Below are positions 1 through 9,113 of a stretch of DNA of 64,000 nucleotides, piece by piece. This stretch comes from Dongia deserti. Lineage in GTDB: Bacteria; Pseudomonadota; Alphaproteobacteria; Dongiales; Dongiaceae. The notes under the pieces were generated by a model. The model made no database searches. It saw nothing but the letters and a program-made list of their open reading frames with translations, and was not told the origin of the DNA. The translations under genes and the position numbers were made by a program. Each line of letters begins with the position of its first letter. Position 1 is the stretch's first letter. The stretch is taken from assembly GCF_003574735.1 (NCBI RefSeq), contig NZ_QORW01000003.1, forward strand, positions 310,001 to 374,000, read 5' to 3'.

Positions 1-668
1 AGCTCGAGTATCCGTTCCAGGGCGGCATCCGCCACCTCTACCTCCGATACGGCGCGATTGAGGCTTTCTGCGATGCGGTAGAGCTCGGCCAGCAGGTGGT
101 TCGAGCGCGCAAGCTCCTGCTCCCGCTGCTTGAGATCTTGATTGATCTGCACCGCCTGTTCATAGGTCGAAATCAGCAGATCCAGAATCTGCTGGCGTTC
201 CGCTGTGATGAACTGGCGGCGACCGCCAATGTTGATCTCCACACCGAGGCGCATCTTCTGGCTCTTACGCAGCTCCCGGTTCATCAATATGTAGTCGATG
301 CGGGACAGCAAGTACTGCTGGTCGACGGGCTTGCGGAGGAAATTGTCGGCACCCGACTCGAGACCGCGGATCACGTCCTGGGGATCCGTGAGCGTGGTAA
401 CCAGGATGACCGGTATCTCCTTCAGACCATCGTCGCTCTTGATCGCTGCGCAGAGGCCATACCCGTCCAGCTTTGGCATGACGACATCGCTGACGATAAG
501 TGCCGGCTTGCTCCGGCGTGCAAGAGTGAGGGCCTGCTCCCCATCGCCCGCCACCACCACGCTGTAGCCACGTCCCTCGAGTGTGCTTTGCAGCTGCATG
601 GCCTGCGTGGCGCTGTCCTCTGCGATGAGGATCTCGACGTGGCCATTGCTTGCTTCTCGCCCGATCAT
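1..668 (-). CDS. Receiver-domain sensor protein, CheS3-like (partial, runs off left edge)
   Basis: Last gene of the chemosensory operon; its 3' end lies outside the window. The visible 222 codons begin with a receiver domain (about residues 10-125): acidic cluster EILIAEDS, phospho-acceptor Asp in LIVSDVVMPKLDG, and Lys in FLRKPVD. A coiled linker with a QREQELARSNHLL stretch follows, then the start of what looks like a GAF-type domain (LLAELYRIAESLNRAVS). The start ATG overlaps the cheB stop as ATGA. In Wsp systems this slot holds the diguanylate cyclase WspR; here the receiver is followed by sensor-type sequence instead, as in CheS3-type hybrid kinases of alphaproteobacterial Che3 clusters. 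The kinase part is inferred, not seen. It probably receives phosphate from the CheA hybrid encoded upstream. Confidence 0.8.
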   Translation of the reverse strand, partial: MIGREASNGHVEILIAEDSATQAMQLQSTLEGRGYSVVVAGDGEQALTLARRSKPALIVSDVVMPKLDGYGLCAAIKSDDGLKEIPVILVTTLTDPQDVIRGLESGADNFLRKPVDQQYLLSRIDYILMNRELRKSQKMRLGVEINIGGRRQFITAERQQILDLLISTYEQAVQINQDLKQREQELARSNHLLAELYRIAESLNRAVSEVEVADAALERILE

Positions 669-1771
669 GTGGTGCGCTCCGCTCTGATTGCTCCGCCGCT
701 GGTCATGGTGAGCAGCATGGCCGCGATCTTTTCCGGCGGGAGGACGAACATCGCGGCGTCAAGCTTGATTGCCTCACCCGGCATGCCGTGAACGGCGGAA
801 CTATCCTTGTCTTGCACAAAGGTCACGGCGCCCGCTTCCTTGAGCAGCCGCAACTCCTCGGCGCCATCCCTGCCCATTCCCGTCAGCAGCCCCGCAATGG
901 CATCTCCCCCATACGTTTCTGCCACCGACCGGAAGAGCGCAGAGACCGCCGGTCTTATTCCGTTCATGGGCGGCTTGGTGGTCAGGACAATCGTGCCGTC
1001 CTTGGCGACCGTCATGTGGCGCTCGTCGGGCGCAACATAGACGCGGCCTGGAGCCAAGACTTCACCGTGTATGCCGACGCGAATGTCAAGGCGGCAGGCT
1101 CCACGGAGCCAGTCTACGAATCCGCCGATGAAGCCGCTGGCCATGTGCTGCACGATGACGATGGGAAGCGGGAACGTCTTCGGTAGACTCGACAAGATCG
1201 TGTGCAGGGCCGGCGGACCGCCGGTCGAGGCGCCGATCGCGACCAGCCTCGGAACGCCCTCCTTGCCGGCGCTGGCTGATGCCCGGCCGCCTGCCGCGCG
1301 GGGGCGGCTTACAGACCAACGCCGGACGACCTTCACTTCCGACATCAGCTTCACCGTTTGAATCAATTCGCGCGCCATGGCCGCGTGATCCGGATGGCCC
1401 AGACCAGTCGGACGCGGCAGGACGGTCAGTGCCCCTGCCTCCATCGCGTCGAAGGTGACGGCGACCGACTCCGGCTCACTGCTCCCAGTGATGATCACGA
1501 TCGGGACCGGCGCCGTCTCCATGATCTGACGGGTCGCAGTGAGCCCATTCATCCTGGGCATGTGAATGTCCATGGTTACGACATCAGGCCGGTGCTGGAG
1601 GACGGCGGCCAGCGCCTCGTCGCCATCGCTGACGACTCCGACAACGCGCAGGCTAGGATCCGAACTGAAAAGCTCGACGAGAAGCGCGCGAACTGTGGGC
1701 GAGTCCTCCACCACCAGTACCTTGACGGCACCAGCGCGTGTGCGCCTCTCTTTATCCTCCGTCTCGCCCAT
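665..1771 (-). CDS. cheB: Chemotaxis response regulator protein-glutamate methylesterase CheB
   Basis: CheB removes methyl groups from, or deamidates, glutamates of the chemoreceptor signalling domain and so resets receptor sensitivity. The 368-residue protein has an N-terminal receiver (VEDSPTVRALL, phospho-acceptor Asp68 in VTMDIHMPRMNG), a linker, and a C-terminal methylesterase with the catalytic triad visible: Ser182 in AIGASTGGPP, His209 in VIVQHMASG and Asp302 in GMGRDGAEEL. Length is normal for CheB. The gene starts 26 bp after the cheA stop and its own stop overlaps the next gene by ATGA, so it is translated within one operon. It corresponds to WspF/CheB3; CheA is its likely phosphodonor. 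Confidence 0.96.
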   Translation of the reverse strand: MGETEDKERRTRAGAVKVLVVEDSPTVRALLVELFSSDPSLRVVGVVSDGDEALAAVLQHRPDVVTMDIHMPRMNGLTATRQIMETAPVPIVIITGSSEPESVAVTFDAMEAGALTVLPRPTGLGHPDHAAMARELIQTVKLMSEVKVVRRWSVSRPRAAGGRASASAGKEGVPRLVAIGASTGGPPALHTILSSLPKTFPLPIVIVQHMASGFIGGFVDWLRGACRLDIRVGIHGEVLAPGRVYVAPDERHMTVAKDGTIVLTTKPPMNGIRPAVSALFRSVAETYGGDAIAGLLTGMGRDGAEELRLLKEAGAVTFVQDKDSSAVHGMPGEAIKLDAAMFVLPPEKIAAMLLTMTSGGAIRAERTT

Positions 1772-1797
1772 GATGCCTTTCCGTTCTGATGAGACGA

Positions 1798-4113
1798 TCA
1801 GATCAAGCGACGGATCGCCTCCACGAGGTTGCTCTGATCGAAGCTGCTCTTCACAATGTATGCGTTGGCGCCGCTATCGACGCCGCGTTCCCGGTCTTCG
1901 CGCGATTCGAGCGCTGTCACGAGCACGACCGGTGTCTCGAGCAGGCGCTTGTCGGCACGGATCTTGGCCGTGAGGTCGAAACCATTCATACGCGGCATGT
2001 CGACATCCGAAACGACCAAGTCAAAGCGTCCGGTCCTTAGGATCATGAAGGCGTCGACGCCATCGACAGCAGTGGTCACCTGATATCCCGCGGCTTCCAG
2101 GATGTTCTTCAGCAAGGTCCGCGCGGTGATGGAATCCTCGACAACAAGGATGGACTGCTTGGCGGTCGTTGCGTCGCTCTCGACGCTCGCCGTCGGCATG
2201 CGTGTCACGCCGTGGAGCACTGCCGATTTCAGGAGATCGGGCACATTGAGCACGGGCACGACCTGCCCGGTGCCTAGCACGGTGGCGCCGCCCACGTTCC
2301 GTACGCCAGCCAGCTGCGGCCCCAGGCCCTTCACGAGGATCTCCTGTTCTGACAGCACCTCATCGACGCGATAGGCGATGCGATTGAGACCCAGGCTGAG
2401 GACCACCACCTGCACCCGGACAGCGCTGCGGCCCGCAACCGGGCCACGCGGCAGGTCGAGGACGTCCGCCAGCCAGACGAGGGATACAGCCTTGTCATCC
2501 AGCAGGATCGTCTCCCGGTTCTCCACGGTCCGGATGCCATCGGCCGGGACGCGCAACACCCGCTCGATGCCAAGCGCGGGGACCGCAAACTGGCGGTCGC
2601 CCACGCGAACCAGCACCCCCCGCATGGTCGCCAAAGTCATCGGTAGGACGATCCGGAACGACGTGCCTTCGCCGGGCCGGGACTCGATTGCGATCATGCC
2701 ACCCAGTTGCTCGATCTTCTCGCGTACGATGGCAAGGCCAAGCCCACGTCCGGACACATCGGTCACAAAAGGACTCGTGGAGATACCTGACCGGAACACC
2801 AGCTCAAGCACATCCCGATCGCTCATTGCCTCCGCCTCAGCGCTCGAGATGGATCCCTGGCGCAGCGCTGAAGCCCTCACGCGCGCCAGATCGACGCCGG
2901 CCCCATCGTCGGACACTAGGACCTCTACCTTGCCGCTCTCGCGTTGCGACAGGATCAATTGAATGGTGCCGGCCCGTGGCCTTTCGTGGCCGAGGCGGAC
3001 GTCCGGTCTGGCGATACCGTGGTCAATGCAGTTGCGAAGCAGATGGATCAGCGGATCCTTCACCTCTTCCAGGATGCGTCGATCGATCTCGATCTCTGCC
3101 CCCTGAATGACCAGCTCCGCTTCCTTGCCCTGATCGCGCGCCAGGTCGCGCACGAACCGGGGGAATCCCTGCAGCAGGGTGGTGAAGGGAAGCAGCTGCA
3201 GATCTTTCACATCACGCAGCAAAGCTTCAGACATGCCGCTCAGCGTGCGCTCATCGCCGGCAATGGACCGCGCGAGCCGCGCCAGCTCGCCTTCAAGTGC
3301 CTTGACCAGGATCTGTTCGCTGTCGAGGACGTCGAGCAGTTGCCTCAGGTCGTCGCCGGTGAAGTCTGGACCGTCTGGCTTGACGCCTGCAGAGACCGAT
3401 CGCTCGAGAGAGCGGCAGAACGGTTGGATCTTGCTCCTGAGTTTTCGAAGCTCTCCGAATGGCCGTATCGCGTGTTCCACATCCCTCACACGTTGCTTCA
3501 ACGCCGCGGCGGGCAGGAGCAGTTCCTCCGCTTGTCGCATGACGCTTGCGACCTTGGCAGCAGAAACGCGGACGGTCTCGGAAGACAGCGCGGCGCCGGG
3601 CGCCAAGGAGGCGGATGCGGCCTGTTGGTCTTCGCCTGAATGCGCCACAGTGGAGTTTGACCGGGGCGGCTGGCGCTCGGGCGCGCTGCGCGCGTTCGCG
3701 TCGGTTGCGGACGCGAGAGAGTCGAGCTGTCGGATCAACCGCAGTGAATCAGAACTCTCAGCGCCAGACGGACCGTGCTCTTTCACAATGAGCCGAGCAA
3801 GCAGATCGAGACTCCGATGCAGCAGGTCGAACAGCGCGGCCGAGACCGTGATCTGGCGGCTCTTCAGCTTGGCGAAGACCCCCTCGATGGCCTGGCAGAC
3901 CGCCTCCACCTGGGTCAAATTGACGGCGCGCGCAGCGCCTTTCAGGCTGTGCACCTCCCGGAATACGCGCTCTATGATGTCCGCCTGTGGCGCCCCGGGC
4001 TTCGACCGCTCGAGCACGATAAGGCTGGAAGACATCACCCCAAGATGCTCCTCCGCTTCGACGCGGAACGTCGCGAGCAGCTTGTTCAGCAGGTCGTCCT
4101 TTCCGGGCGGCAT
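1798..4113 (-). CDS. cheA: Hybrid chemotaxis histidine kinase CheA with C-terminal receiver
   Basis: A 771-residue CheA-REC fusion, the kinase core of the pathway. Domains in order: Hpt (about 1-115, phosphorylated His55 in EVHSLKGAAR); a Ser/Ala-rich linker; dimerisation region; HATPase_c with N-box HLLRNCIDHG and glycine boxes DDGAGVDL and GRGLGLAIV; CheW-like SH3 domain for receptor docking (from about 490); receiver from residue 654 with Asp703 in VVSDVDMPRMNG. A fused receiver is typical of WspE, CheA3 and FrzE and is unusual in flagellar CheA. The receiver may act as a phosphate sink or an output. The gene lies 20 bp after the MCP gene and 26 bp before cheB in the same operon. Confidence 0.95.
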   Translation of the reverse strand: MPPGKDDLLNKLLATFRVEAEEHLGVMSSSLIVLERSKPGAPQADIIERVFREVHSLKGAARAVNLTQVEAVCQAIEGVFAKLKSRQITVSAALFDLLHRSLDLLARLIVKEHGPSGAESSDSLRLIRQLDSLASATDANARSAPERQPPRSNSTVAHSGEDQQAASASLAPGAALSSETVRVSAAKVASVMRQAEELLLPAAALKQRVRDVEHAIRPFGELRKLRSKIQPFCRSLERSVSAGVKPDGPDFTGDDLRQLLDVLDSEQILVKALEGELARLARSIAGDERTLSGMSEALLRDVKDLQLLPFTTLLQGFPRFVRDLARDQGKEAELVIQGAEIEIDRRILEEVKDPLIHLLRNCIDHGIARPDVRLGHERPRAGTIQLILSQRESGKVEVLVSDDGAGVDLARVRASALRQGSISSAEAEAMSDRDVLELVFRSGISTSPFVTDVSGRGLGLAIVREKIEQLGGMIAIESRPGEGTSFRIVLPMTLATMRGVLVRVGDRQFAVPALGIERVLRVPADGIRTVENRETILLDDKAVSLVWLADVLDLPRGPVAGRSAVRVQVVVLSLGLNRIAYRVDEVLSEQEILVKGLGPQLAGVRNVGGATVLGTGQVVPVLNVPDLLKSAVLHGVTRMPTASVESDATTAKQSILVVEDSITARTLLKNILEAAGYQVTTAVDGVDAFMILRTGRFDLVVSDVDMPRMNGFDLTAKIRADKRLLETPVVLVTALESREDRERGVDSGANAYIVKSSFDQSNLVEAIRRLI

Positions 4114-4133
4114 CGTATGATCCGCGCCCCGGG

Positions 4134-5591
4134 CTAACGCCGTGCTTCTACGAGTGCATTGAGTTTCTGTCCGAGCCGCTGCAGGTCCTGCGCGGCTGTC
4201 TCGGCCTGTTTGGTGCCGGAGACGTTCTGCACGCTCGCCTGCTTGATGTTCTCCATCGCCAAAGCGACCTGGTCCATCCCAACCATCTGCTGCTGGCTGG
4301 AGGCCGCGATCTGGGTCGCCGCCTGTGCTGCCTCGGCGATGCTCTCCGCCAGCAGCCGGATTGTCTCGCCCGCCTCCATCGACTGCTTTACGCCGGCCTC
4401 TACCGCCTTGTTGCCCTGCTCGGTTGCCAGTACCGCCGCGCTCGTCGCCTTCTGGATGTCACCCAGGATCGTGCGCACCTGGGCTGTTGCGTGCTTCGAT
4501 TGCTCGGCCAGATTCTTGACCTCCTGTGCCACGACGCCAAAGCCTTTGCCCGCCTCGCCCGCCCTTGTCGCCTCAATCGCCGCATTCACCGCCAGCAGGT
4601 TCGATTGCTCCGCGAGATCGTTGACGCTTGCGATGATCTCGCCGATCGCCTGGCTCTGCTCGCTGAGGCGAACGATGCTTTCAGCAATCGATTCCATTTG
4701 TTCCTGGATCCGATGCATCGCCTGAATCGCGTCATCCACCGACTTCCGGCCGGTCTGCGAAACCTGCGCAACCTTCTGCGCGCTGTCGGACACATAGCGC
4801 GCCTTCTGGCTCGAGAGCTGCGCCGTCTGCTTCACCTCCTCGACGGTCGCCGTCGTCTGGCTTACCGCTGTCGCGGTCTCCGCGGCGCCGGAGGCCACCT
4901 GGCTCGTCGTTGCCAGAATCTCGGTGGCGGACGTCGCCAGCTGACCAACACTTTCCTTCAGCCTGCGCGTGATGTCGCGGCTCAGGTAACTGCCCAGCAA
5001 CAGCGCGATGATCAGAGCCAGGGCTGAGGCGAGGCTCATGACCAGTACGTAGGCGTTCGCCTGCTCGGCCGCATCCTCGCGGCCCGCGGCGATCACGCGC
5101 GCCTCGCGATCGCGGAACGCCTGCGTCTTGTCTGCCAAGGCCTCGTTGATCGGTCGCGACTCGCGCTCGGAGATCTCGGCCGCTCCAGCGCGATCACCCC
5201 GGTTAACCATCTCCAGGGCCCTTCTCTCCGTCTGCACGTAACTGTCGTTCAGGCTCGAAATCTCATCCAGGAGCCTGGCACCCTCAGGAGAGAGGCCGGC
5301 TCTACGCATGCGCTCGAGCAGCGCGCGCACCTCGTTGTTCTCGATCTGCAATTTCTCAGTGAAGTCGCGCGCGAGATCGGGATATAGAAGCAGCCCGCGG
5401 TAATGAGCCGTGCGGTCTCGCATCGAGAACTGCAGTTCGTCCGCGCGAATCATGGATTGGACGTTGACGTCGAAAAATTCGTCATAAGTCGCTTTGACCT
5501 GGTTAAGGGAATAAAAAGCGACGGCCGCCACGAAAGCAAGCATGGCCAGCACAACGGCATAGCCTCCCACGATCTTCTTGCCTATGGTCAT
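4134..5591 (-). CDS. Methyl-accepting chemotaxis protein
   Basis: Membrane chemoreceptor of 485 residues feeding the CheA hybrid. Transmembrane helix 1 spans about residues 8-28 and helix 2 about 181-203. Between them lies a periplasmic region of about 150 residues resembling a four-helix-bundle sensor. The cytoplasmic part has a short HAMP-like linker and a signalling hairpin with [20 protein letters not shown] and [16 protein letters not shown], the highly conserved CheA/CheW contact tip. No C-terminal CheR-docking pentapeptide is present (it ends LVEARR), which fits a CheR that brings its own TPR domain. It corresponds by position to WspA/Mcp3. The ligand cannot be read from sequence. Confidence 0.94.
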   Translation of the reverse strand: MTIGKKIVGGYAVVLAMLAFVAAVAFYSLNQVKATYDEFFDVNVQSMIRADELQFSMRDRTAHYRGLLLYPDLARDFTEKLQIENNEVRALLERMRRAGLSPEGARLLDEISSLNDSYVQTERRALEMVNRGDRAGAAEISERESRPINEALADKTQAFRDREARVIAAGREDAAEQANAYVLVMSLASALALIIALLLGSYLSRDITRRLKESVGQLATSATEILATTSQVASGAAETATAVSQTTATVEEVKQTAQLSSQKARYVSDSAQKVAQVSQTGRKSVDDAIQAMHRIQEQMESIAESIVRLSEQSQAIGEIIASVNDLAEQSNLLAVNAAIEATRAGEAGKGFGVVAQEVKNLAEQSKHATAQVRTILGDIQKATSAAVLATEQGNKAVEAGVKQSMEAGETIRLLAESIAEAAQAATQIAASSQQQMVGMDQVALAMENIKQASVQNVSGTKQAETAAQDLQRLGQKLNALVEARR

Positions 5592-5660
5592 GTCACGATC
5601 TCCTTCCCCGCTAAAGGCCCATTCTGTTCGGCGCCCTTCGGTCTATGATGCAGCGCCCGA

Positions 5661-5795
5661 TTAAACCGGCTGAGGGCTCTGGGCGGCCGCCTCTGCCTGC
5701 ATCGTGTCCGAGACGTTCCGTAATCCCGCCTGCTTGATGCTCAATCGCTCCAGCATCACGCCATTCCTCCGTTTCCTCGTCCGCGCGTCTGCCAG
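5661..5795 (-). pseudogene. Decayed 3' end of a methyl-accepting chemotaxis protein gene
   Basis: The 327 bp between the intact MCP gene and the CheW gene hold a degenerate copy of an MCP C-terminus. On the minus strand the residues LERLSIKQAGLRNVSDT and MQAEAAAQ align with [16 protein letters not shown] and KQAETAAQ at the end of the neighbouring MCP. The nucleotides also match in blocks, for example around 5728-5746 versus 4225-4243. No upstream signalling domain or usable start is seen. It is best read as the tail of a duplicated or deleted receptor gene; the nearby intact MCP may be a replacement. Confidence 0.6.
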
Positions 5796-5917
5796 CATGC
5801 CTCCAGACTCGATCACTCTCCGGACATGCCGCGGATGCCCGCGCCTCCTCACGTTCTGCCTCATGGTGGTTGGCCCCTGTTGCCCCCGCTTCCAACGACC
5901 GCGACCGGTCGCGCTCC

Positions 5918-6544
5918 TCAAGCACCTGTCCTCTGCTGCACCACCAGTGCGGGATCGTGCAGGAGACGCGCCCCATCCAGGATCGCGACGCGATCGCGGT
6001 CCACGCCCCTGAGGTACGCCTCCCGAATACCAGTCAGCGTGGGCAGCGACGGCTGGAGCTGCTGGACTGGAACGCGGCGCGCGCCCGTCACCGCGTCCGC
6101 CAGAATGCCGAACACCATCCTGTCGTCCTGAAGCACGATGACTTTGTTGAGATCGGTGAGGCCTCGCTCAGGCAAGTCGAAGAATTTCCGAATATCGATT
6201 ACGGATATAATCTCACCGCGAACATTGGCGATGCTCACCACATAGTCCGGCACACAGGGGATCGGTGCAAGGCTCTCCAGCGGATACACTTCCCTGACAA
6301 AGCGCGATTCGACCCCATAGCGCTCCCGCGCGAGCAGAAATTCGACAACCTCGATCTGCGGGCCGGTCTCTTCGTCGGATTGCGCCGGCGTGGCGAGACG
6401 CTGCGCCCGCTCCCGCAAGATCCGATCCACGTGCTCAGCGCTTGGTGACAGCACCTGTTCGGCGGCAAGACGCGCAGAATGCAGTCGCTCTTGCACCACG
6501 CCCCAGTCGATCGGCGCTCGCCGCCCTCCGTGATGGCCCCTCAA
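5918..6544 (-). CDS. CheW-domain scaffold protein, WspD-like
   Basis: CheW proteins couple chemoreceptors to CheA. This 208-residue protein has an N-terminal extension of about 70 residues (PIDWGVVQERLHSAR, a helical region) before a CheW domain: VVEFLLARERYGVES, VSIANVRGEIISVIDIRKFF and VFGILADAV. The extended N-terminus and the place directly after a CheR-TPR gene match WspD. The start is a TTG overlapping the cheR stop (TTGA), which suggests translational coupling; it is the best-placed start but not certain. The long gap to the MCP gene downstream holds an MCP remnant. Confidence 0.85.
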   Translation of the reverse strand: MRGHHGGRRAPIDWGVVQERLHSARLAAEQVLSPSAEHVDRILRERAQRLATPAQSDEETGPQIEVVEFLLARERYGVESRFVREVYPLESLAPIPCVPDYVVSIANVRGEIISVIDIRKFFDLPERGLTDLNKVIVLQDDRMVFGILADAVTGARRVPVQQLQPSLPTLTGIREAYLRGVDRDRVAILDGARLLHDPALVVQQRTGA

Positions 6545-8004
6545 ACCTTATCGCCCCCTATTCCCCGCCCAATCAACCGAGACCGTATGCTTGCGATGAT
6601 CTCATCGAGACCCCTCGCCGATAACCCGCCGGAGTCAGGGAGAATGGTCTCCGGCGGCAACTGACGCAGCAGCGTGCGCGCACCATCGAGTAGGCGCGCC
6701 GCGTCCTGGTGTCTTCCTTGCGTCAGGCGCAGCTTGCCCACCGCGACATGCGCAAGGACATGGTCCGGATCCAGGTAGAGCACGCTGTTCAGGCTCTGAA
6801 TCGCGCCGTCGAGATCCCCCATCTCCTGTCGAATCGTTGCCAACAGATAATAGTGTGCCGGGTTGTTGCGCTCGAGCTGGATTGCCTTGCGGCACCATTC
6901 GGCGCCTTCCGCCAGCTGCCCGAGGTCGGCGCACGCGCGCGCAGCGCGGTGAGAGTCCCCCGCGACTTGTGCCGGTGGCTCGGGCCCTGTCAGATCGGGC
7001 TCTGCCGGCGCCATCGACATCGGCATGCGGTCAATTGGCGACGCTGCAGGCTGCACCAGTGTATCCTCCAGCAGGGCAGAGCCATGCCCCATGAAGCTGG
7101 CGGCCATTGGCTGTGATGCCTTGCGTCTTCGACGGTCCTCGACCTCCTGCCACAAAACATCTGTCTTGCGGCCCAGGATCGCGCCGGAAAACTGCACCGG
7201 TTCGAATGGTGCGAAGAGACTCACCGTGGCTTCGGCGGGGCTGACGACCAGCCAGCCGTCCAGGACCGCCGCCTGATGGAGCCTGTTCACCACGGCCCTT
7301 GCCGCGTCCGGTCTGAAATACATCAGCACATTCCGGCAAACAATCAGATCCATCGCCTCGGTGTGCGTCGTAGAGGACGGGTAGAGATCGCTTGCCAGGT
7401 TGAGGGTGGCGAACGTCACACGCTTCTTGAGCCGGGGGTGAATCTCCCATCGCCCCGGAGCAATTCGCTTGAAGTAACGCTCCCGAAGCCAATTGGGCGT
7501 GTCGCGGAAGGACCACTCGCCATAGATGCCGCGCGCAGCCCTGCGGAGGAACTGCACGTTGACGTCAGTCGCGTGGATGGTGATGCTCCAAGACTCAAGA
7601 TCAGGGATCAACCGGTCCAGGAGTATCGCGATCGAGTATGGTTCTTCCCCCGTGCAGCATCCCGCGCTCCAGAATCTCAGCACACGGTTGGTCTGTGCGC
7701 GCTTCTCAATGAGTCGCGGCAGCACCTCCTGCTCGAGAACCTCGAAGCTGCGCCAATCGCGGAAGAAGTACGTCTCGCCGACGGTCAGATGCGCCGCCAG
7801 CACATCGATATGGGCGCTGGTCAGTGGCCGAGAGAGCAGCCCCAGCGCGCAGGATTCGGCATCCCGGAGCCCGAGCGCAGATGCGATAACCTCGGTCTTC
7901 CGCTCCAGCTCCGGCCAGCGTTCCACGGGAAAGTGCAAGCCCAGCTGACGGGCGAGAAGCTCGCTCCAGGGATCCAGGTAGGAGGCGATCGCTGTCTCAG
8001 GCAT
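6541..8004 (-). CDS. cheR: CheR-type methyltransferase with TPR domain, WspC-like
   Basis: SAM-dependent protein-glutamate O-methyltransferase acting on chemoreceptors. The N-terminal half has the CheR all-alpha domain with LTVGETYFFRD, then the SAM-binding domain with RFWSAGCCTGEEPYS near residues 110-124 and the DLIVCRNVLMYF motif. The C-terminal part (about 370-485) holds tandem TPR units (AIQLERNNPAHYYLLATI, LYLDPDHVLAHVAVGKL). CheR-TPR fusions are typical of Wsp and other alternative-function systems. ATG at 8004 is chosen; a TTG two codons upstream is also in frame. It overlaps the upstream CheW gene by 8 bp and the downstream one by 4 bp. Confidence 0.93.
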   Translation of the reverse strand: MPETAIASYLDPWSELLARQLGLHFPVERWPELERKTEVIASALGLRDAESCALGLLSRPLTSAHIDVLAAHLTVGETYFFRDWRSFEVLEQEVLPRLIEKRAQTNRVLRFWSAGCCTGEEPYSIAILLDRLIPDLESWSITIHATDVNVQFLRRAARGIYGEWSFRDTPNWLRERYFKRIAPGRWEIHPRLKKRVTFATLNLASDLYPSSTTHTEAMDLIVCRNVLMYFRPDAARAVVNRLHQAAVLDGWLVVSPAEATVSLFAPFEPVQFSGAILGRKTDVLWQEVEDRRRRKASQPMAASFMGHGSALLEDTLVQPAASPIDRMPMSMAPAEPDLTGPEPPAQVAGDSHRAARACADLGQLAEGAEWCRKAIQLERNNPAHYYLLATIRQEMGDLDGAIQSLNSVLYLDPDHVLAHVAVGKLRLTQGRHQDAARLLDGARTLLRQLPPETILPDSGGLSARGLDEIIASIRSRLIGRGIGGDKV

Positions 8005-8458
8005 CGGCAATCGCCCGGCTCAAGGCCTCTTCTTCGTCGAGCGAAAGAAACGTCTCGAGATCGTGAATGAGGATGAGACCATCCCTCAGCCTGACAACGC
8101 CCTCGATATAACCGCTGTCCGGTACCACCGCGCCCGTTGCGATGATGTCCTTATCGGGACAGTCCAGTACGCCTGAAACCGTATCGGCCGCGACAGCCAC
8201 CGGTCTGTGGCGCGTGCGGGCAATGACCAACCTGTCGGACAGAGCAAGCCGGGGTTTCGGTGGCAGAGCGAACCGTCGGCGCACGTCGACGACCGGGACG
8301 ATCTCGCCGTGGATATTCACGATGCCGGTGATGATCTCGGGTGCCTTGGGCAGCGGTGTCACGTGGACGGCTGGCACGACCTTGTCGACCGTCTCAAGGT
8401 GCAGCGCGTAACGATGCCCCTCCAGACCGAACACAAAGAGCTGAGTCCCCAGTCCCAC
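7997..8458 (-). CDS. cheW: CheW scaffold protein
   Basis: First gene of the chemosensory operon. The 153-residue protein is essentially one CheW domain: FVFGLEGHRYALHLETVDKV, the conserved GIVNIHGEIVPVVDVRRRF, and a C-terminal GLILIHDLETFL. It bridges the MCP and CheA. The inferred start is GTG at 8458 preceded by an AGGTGAG-like ribosome site. An AT-rich stretch upstream (8486-8530) is the only obvious place for the operon promoter. Two CheW proteins in one operon is typical of Wsp/Che3 clusters. Confidence 0.93.
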   Translation of the reverse strand: MGLGTQLFVFGLEGHRYALHLETVDKVVPAVHVTPLPKAPEIITGIVNIHGEIVPVVDVRRRFALPPKPRLALSDRLVIARTRHRPVAVAADTVSGVLDCPDKDIIATGAVVPDSGYIEGVVRLRDGLILIHDLETFLSLDEEEALSRAIADA

Positions 8459-8777
8459 AGCCGTCTCACCTGGTGCATCTTTGCGATGAGAAACTTAGAT
8501 AAACCGAGTATATACCGTATTAAGATTAGGACAAAGGCCTCAACTCACGGGTACTGGCCGCTGCTAGCTCGAGACACAGCCGCGCTGGGCCCATCGAAAG
8601 CTGAGAAGCCTGACGGGAATGGATTGCCCTAGCCCGGATCAGGACGTATGGCGCTGATCCTGCGGTCTGATCTGCCCTGATTGCATCCTTTGGTCCTTCG
8701 ATCCTCTGCCGGCCAAGGCTCGGTTCATCCAAATGGCTTAAGCCGAATGCTTCTCCGGCCTTTACCGCGACTAACGG

Positions 8778-8865
8778 ACTCTTATCCGCTGAGACCTGCC
8801 CCGCTCGAGCATCTTTCGCATGATCTTGCGACCATGAGCTCATCATCGATCAATAGGACGCGCAT
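8778..8865 (-). pseudogene. Decayed response regulator (5' end only)
   Basis: ATG at 8865 follows a GGGAG ribosome site and opens with MRVLLIDDELMVARS, the standard beta1-alpha1 start of a receiver domain with its acidic pair. The frame then degenerates; one base shifted, it continues MRKMLERG, the expected alpha1 helix, before stopping. No phospho-acceptor region follows. This reads as a receiver gene broken by a frameshift and then deleted. It lies in the same orientation as the intact receiver gene just upstream, possibly a duplicate of it. Confidence 0.45.
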
Positions 8866-8950
8866 TGTTGGTCTCCCGTCTTCGCCTGCCAGCCTTGTTG
8901 CGCTGAGCAGATCGGGCGGTGGCCGTACCGGCAATGTTGACTTTCTGAAT

Positions 8951-8979
8951 GTGGCCGAGCGGCGCGGCGGCTCGGCCAC
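8951..8979 (-). terminator. GC-rich hairpin, possible terminator
   Basis: Perfect 10-bp inverted repeat (GTGGCCGAGC / GCTCGGCCAC) with a 9-base loop, between the response-regulator gene ending at 9114 and the decayed regulator starting at 8865. No T-run follows on either strand, so it may be a rho-independent-like stall site or an mRNA 3' stabiliser rather than a classic terminator. Confidence 0.45.
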
Positions 8980-9113
8980 GCTGCAAAAGCCGTTTACGTC
9001 CGGCCGCGCTTGACGAGGCGATCAATCAGAGTTGCGCCGATCGGAAGGTCGCGTAGCACAGAGGAGTCGCAGACGCTCCAGTCCAGAGTTGACCTCTGCT
9101 ACCAACAGCAAGC

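Larger units (their letters stand above)
8459..9113. other. Intergenic stretch with decayed response-regulator sequence
   Basis: No intact gene is supported over these 655 bp. An AT-rich block at 8486-8530 precedes the chemosensory operon and probably contains its promoter. The rest holds a response-regulator remnant (8778-8865), a strong hairpin (8951-8979) and a minus-strand peptide tail near 9000-9050 ending LIDRLVKRGRT that may be another decayed gene end. Confidence 0.5.

Noticed and set aside
8526-8846. 106-codon minus-strand open frame
   Set aside because: Overlaps the decayed receiver in another frame and lacks domain content.
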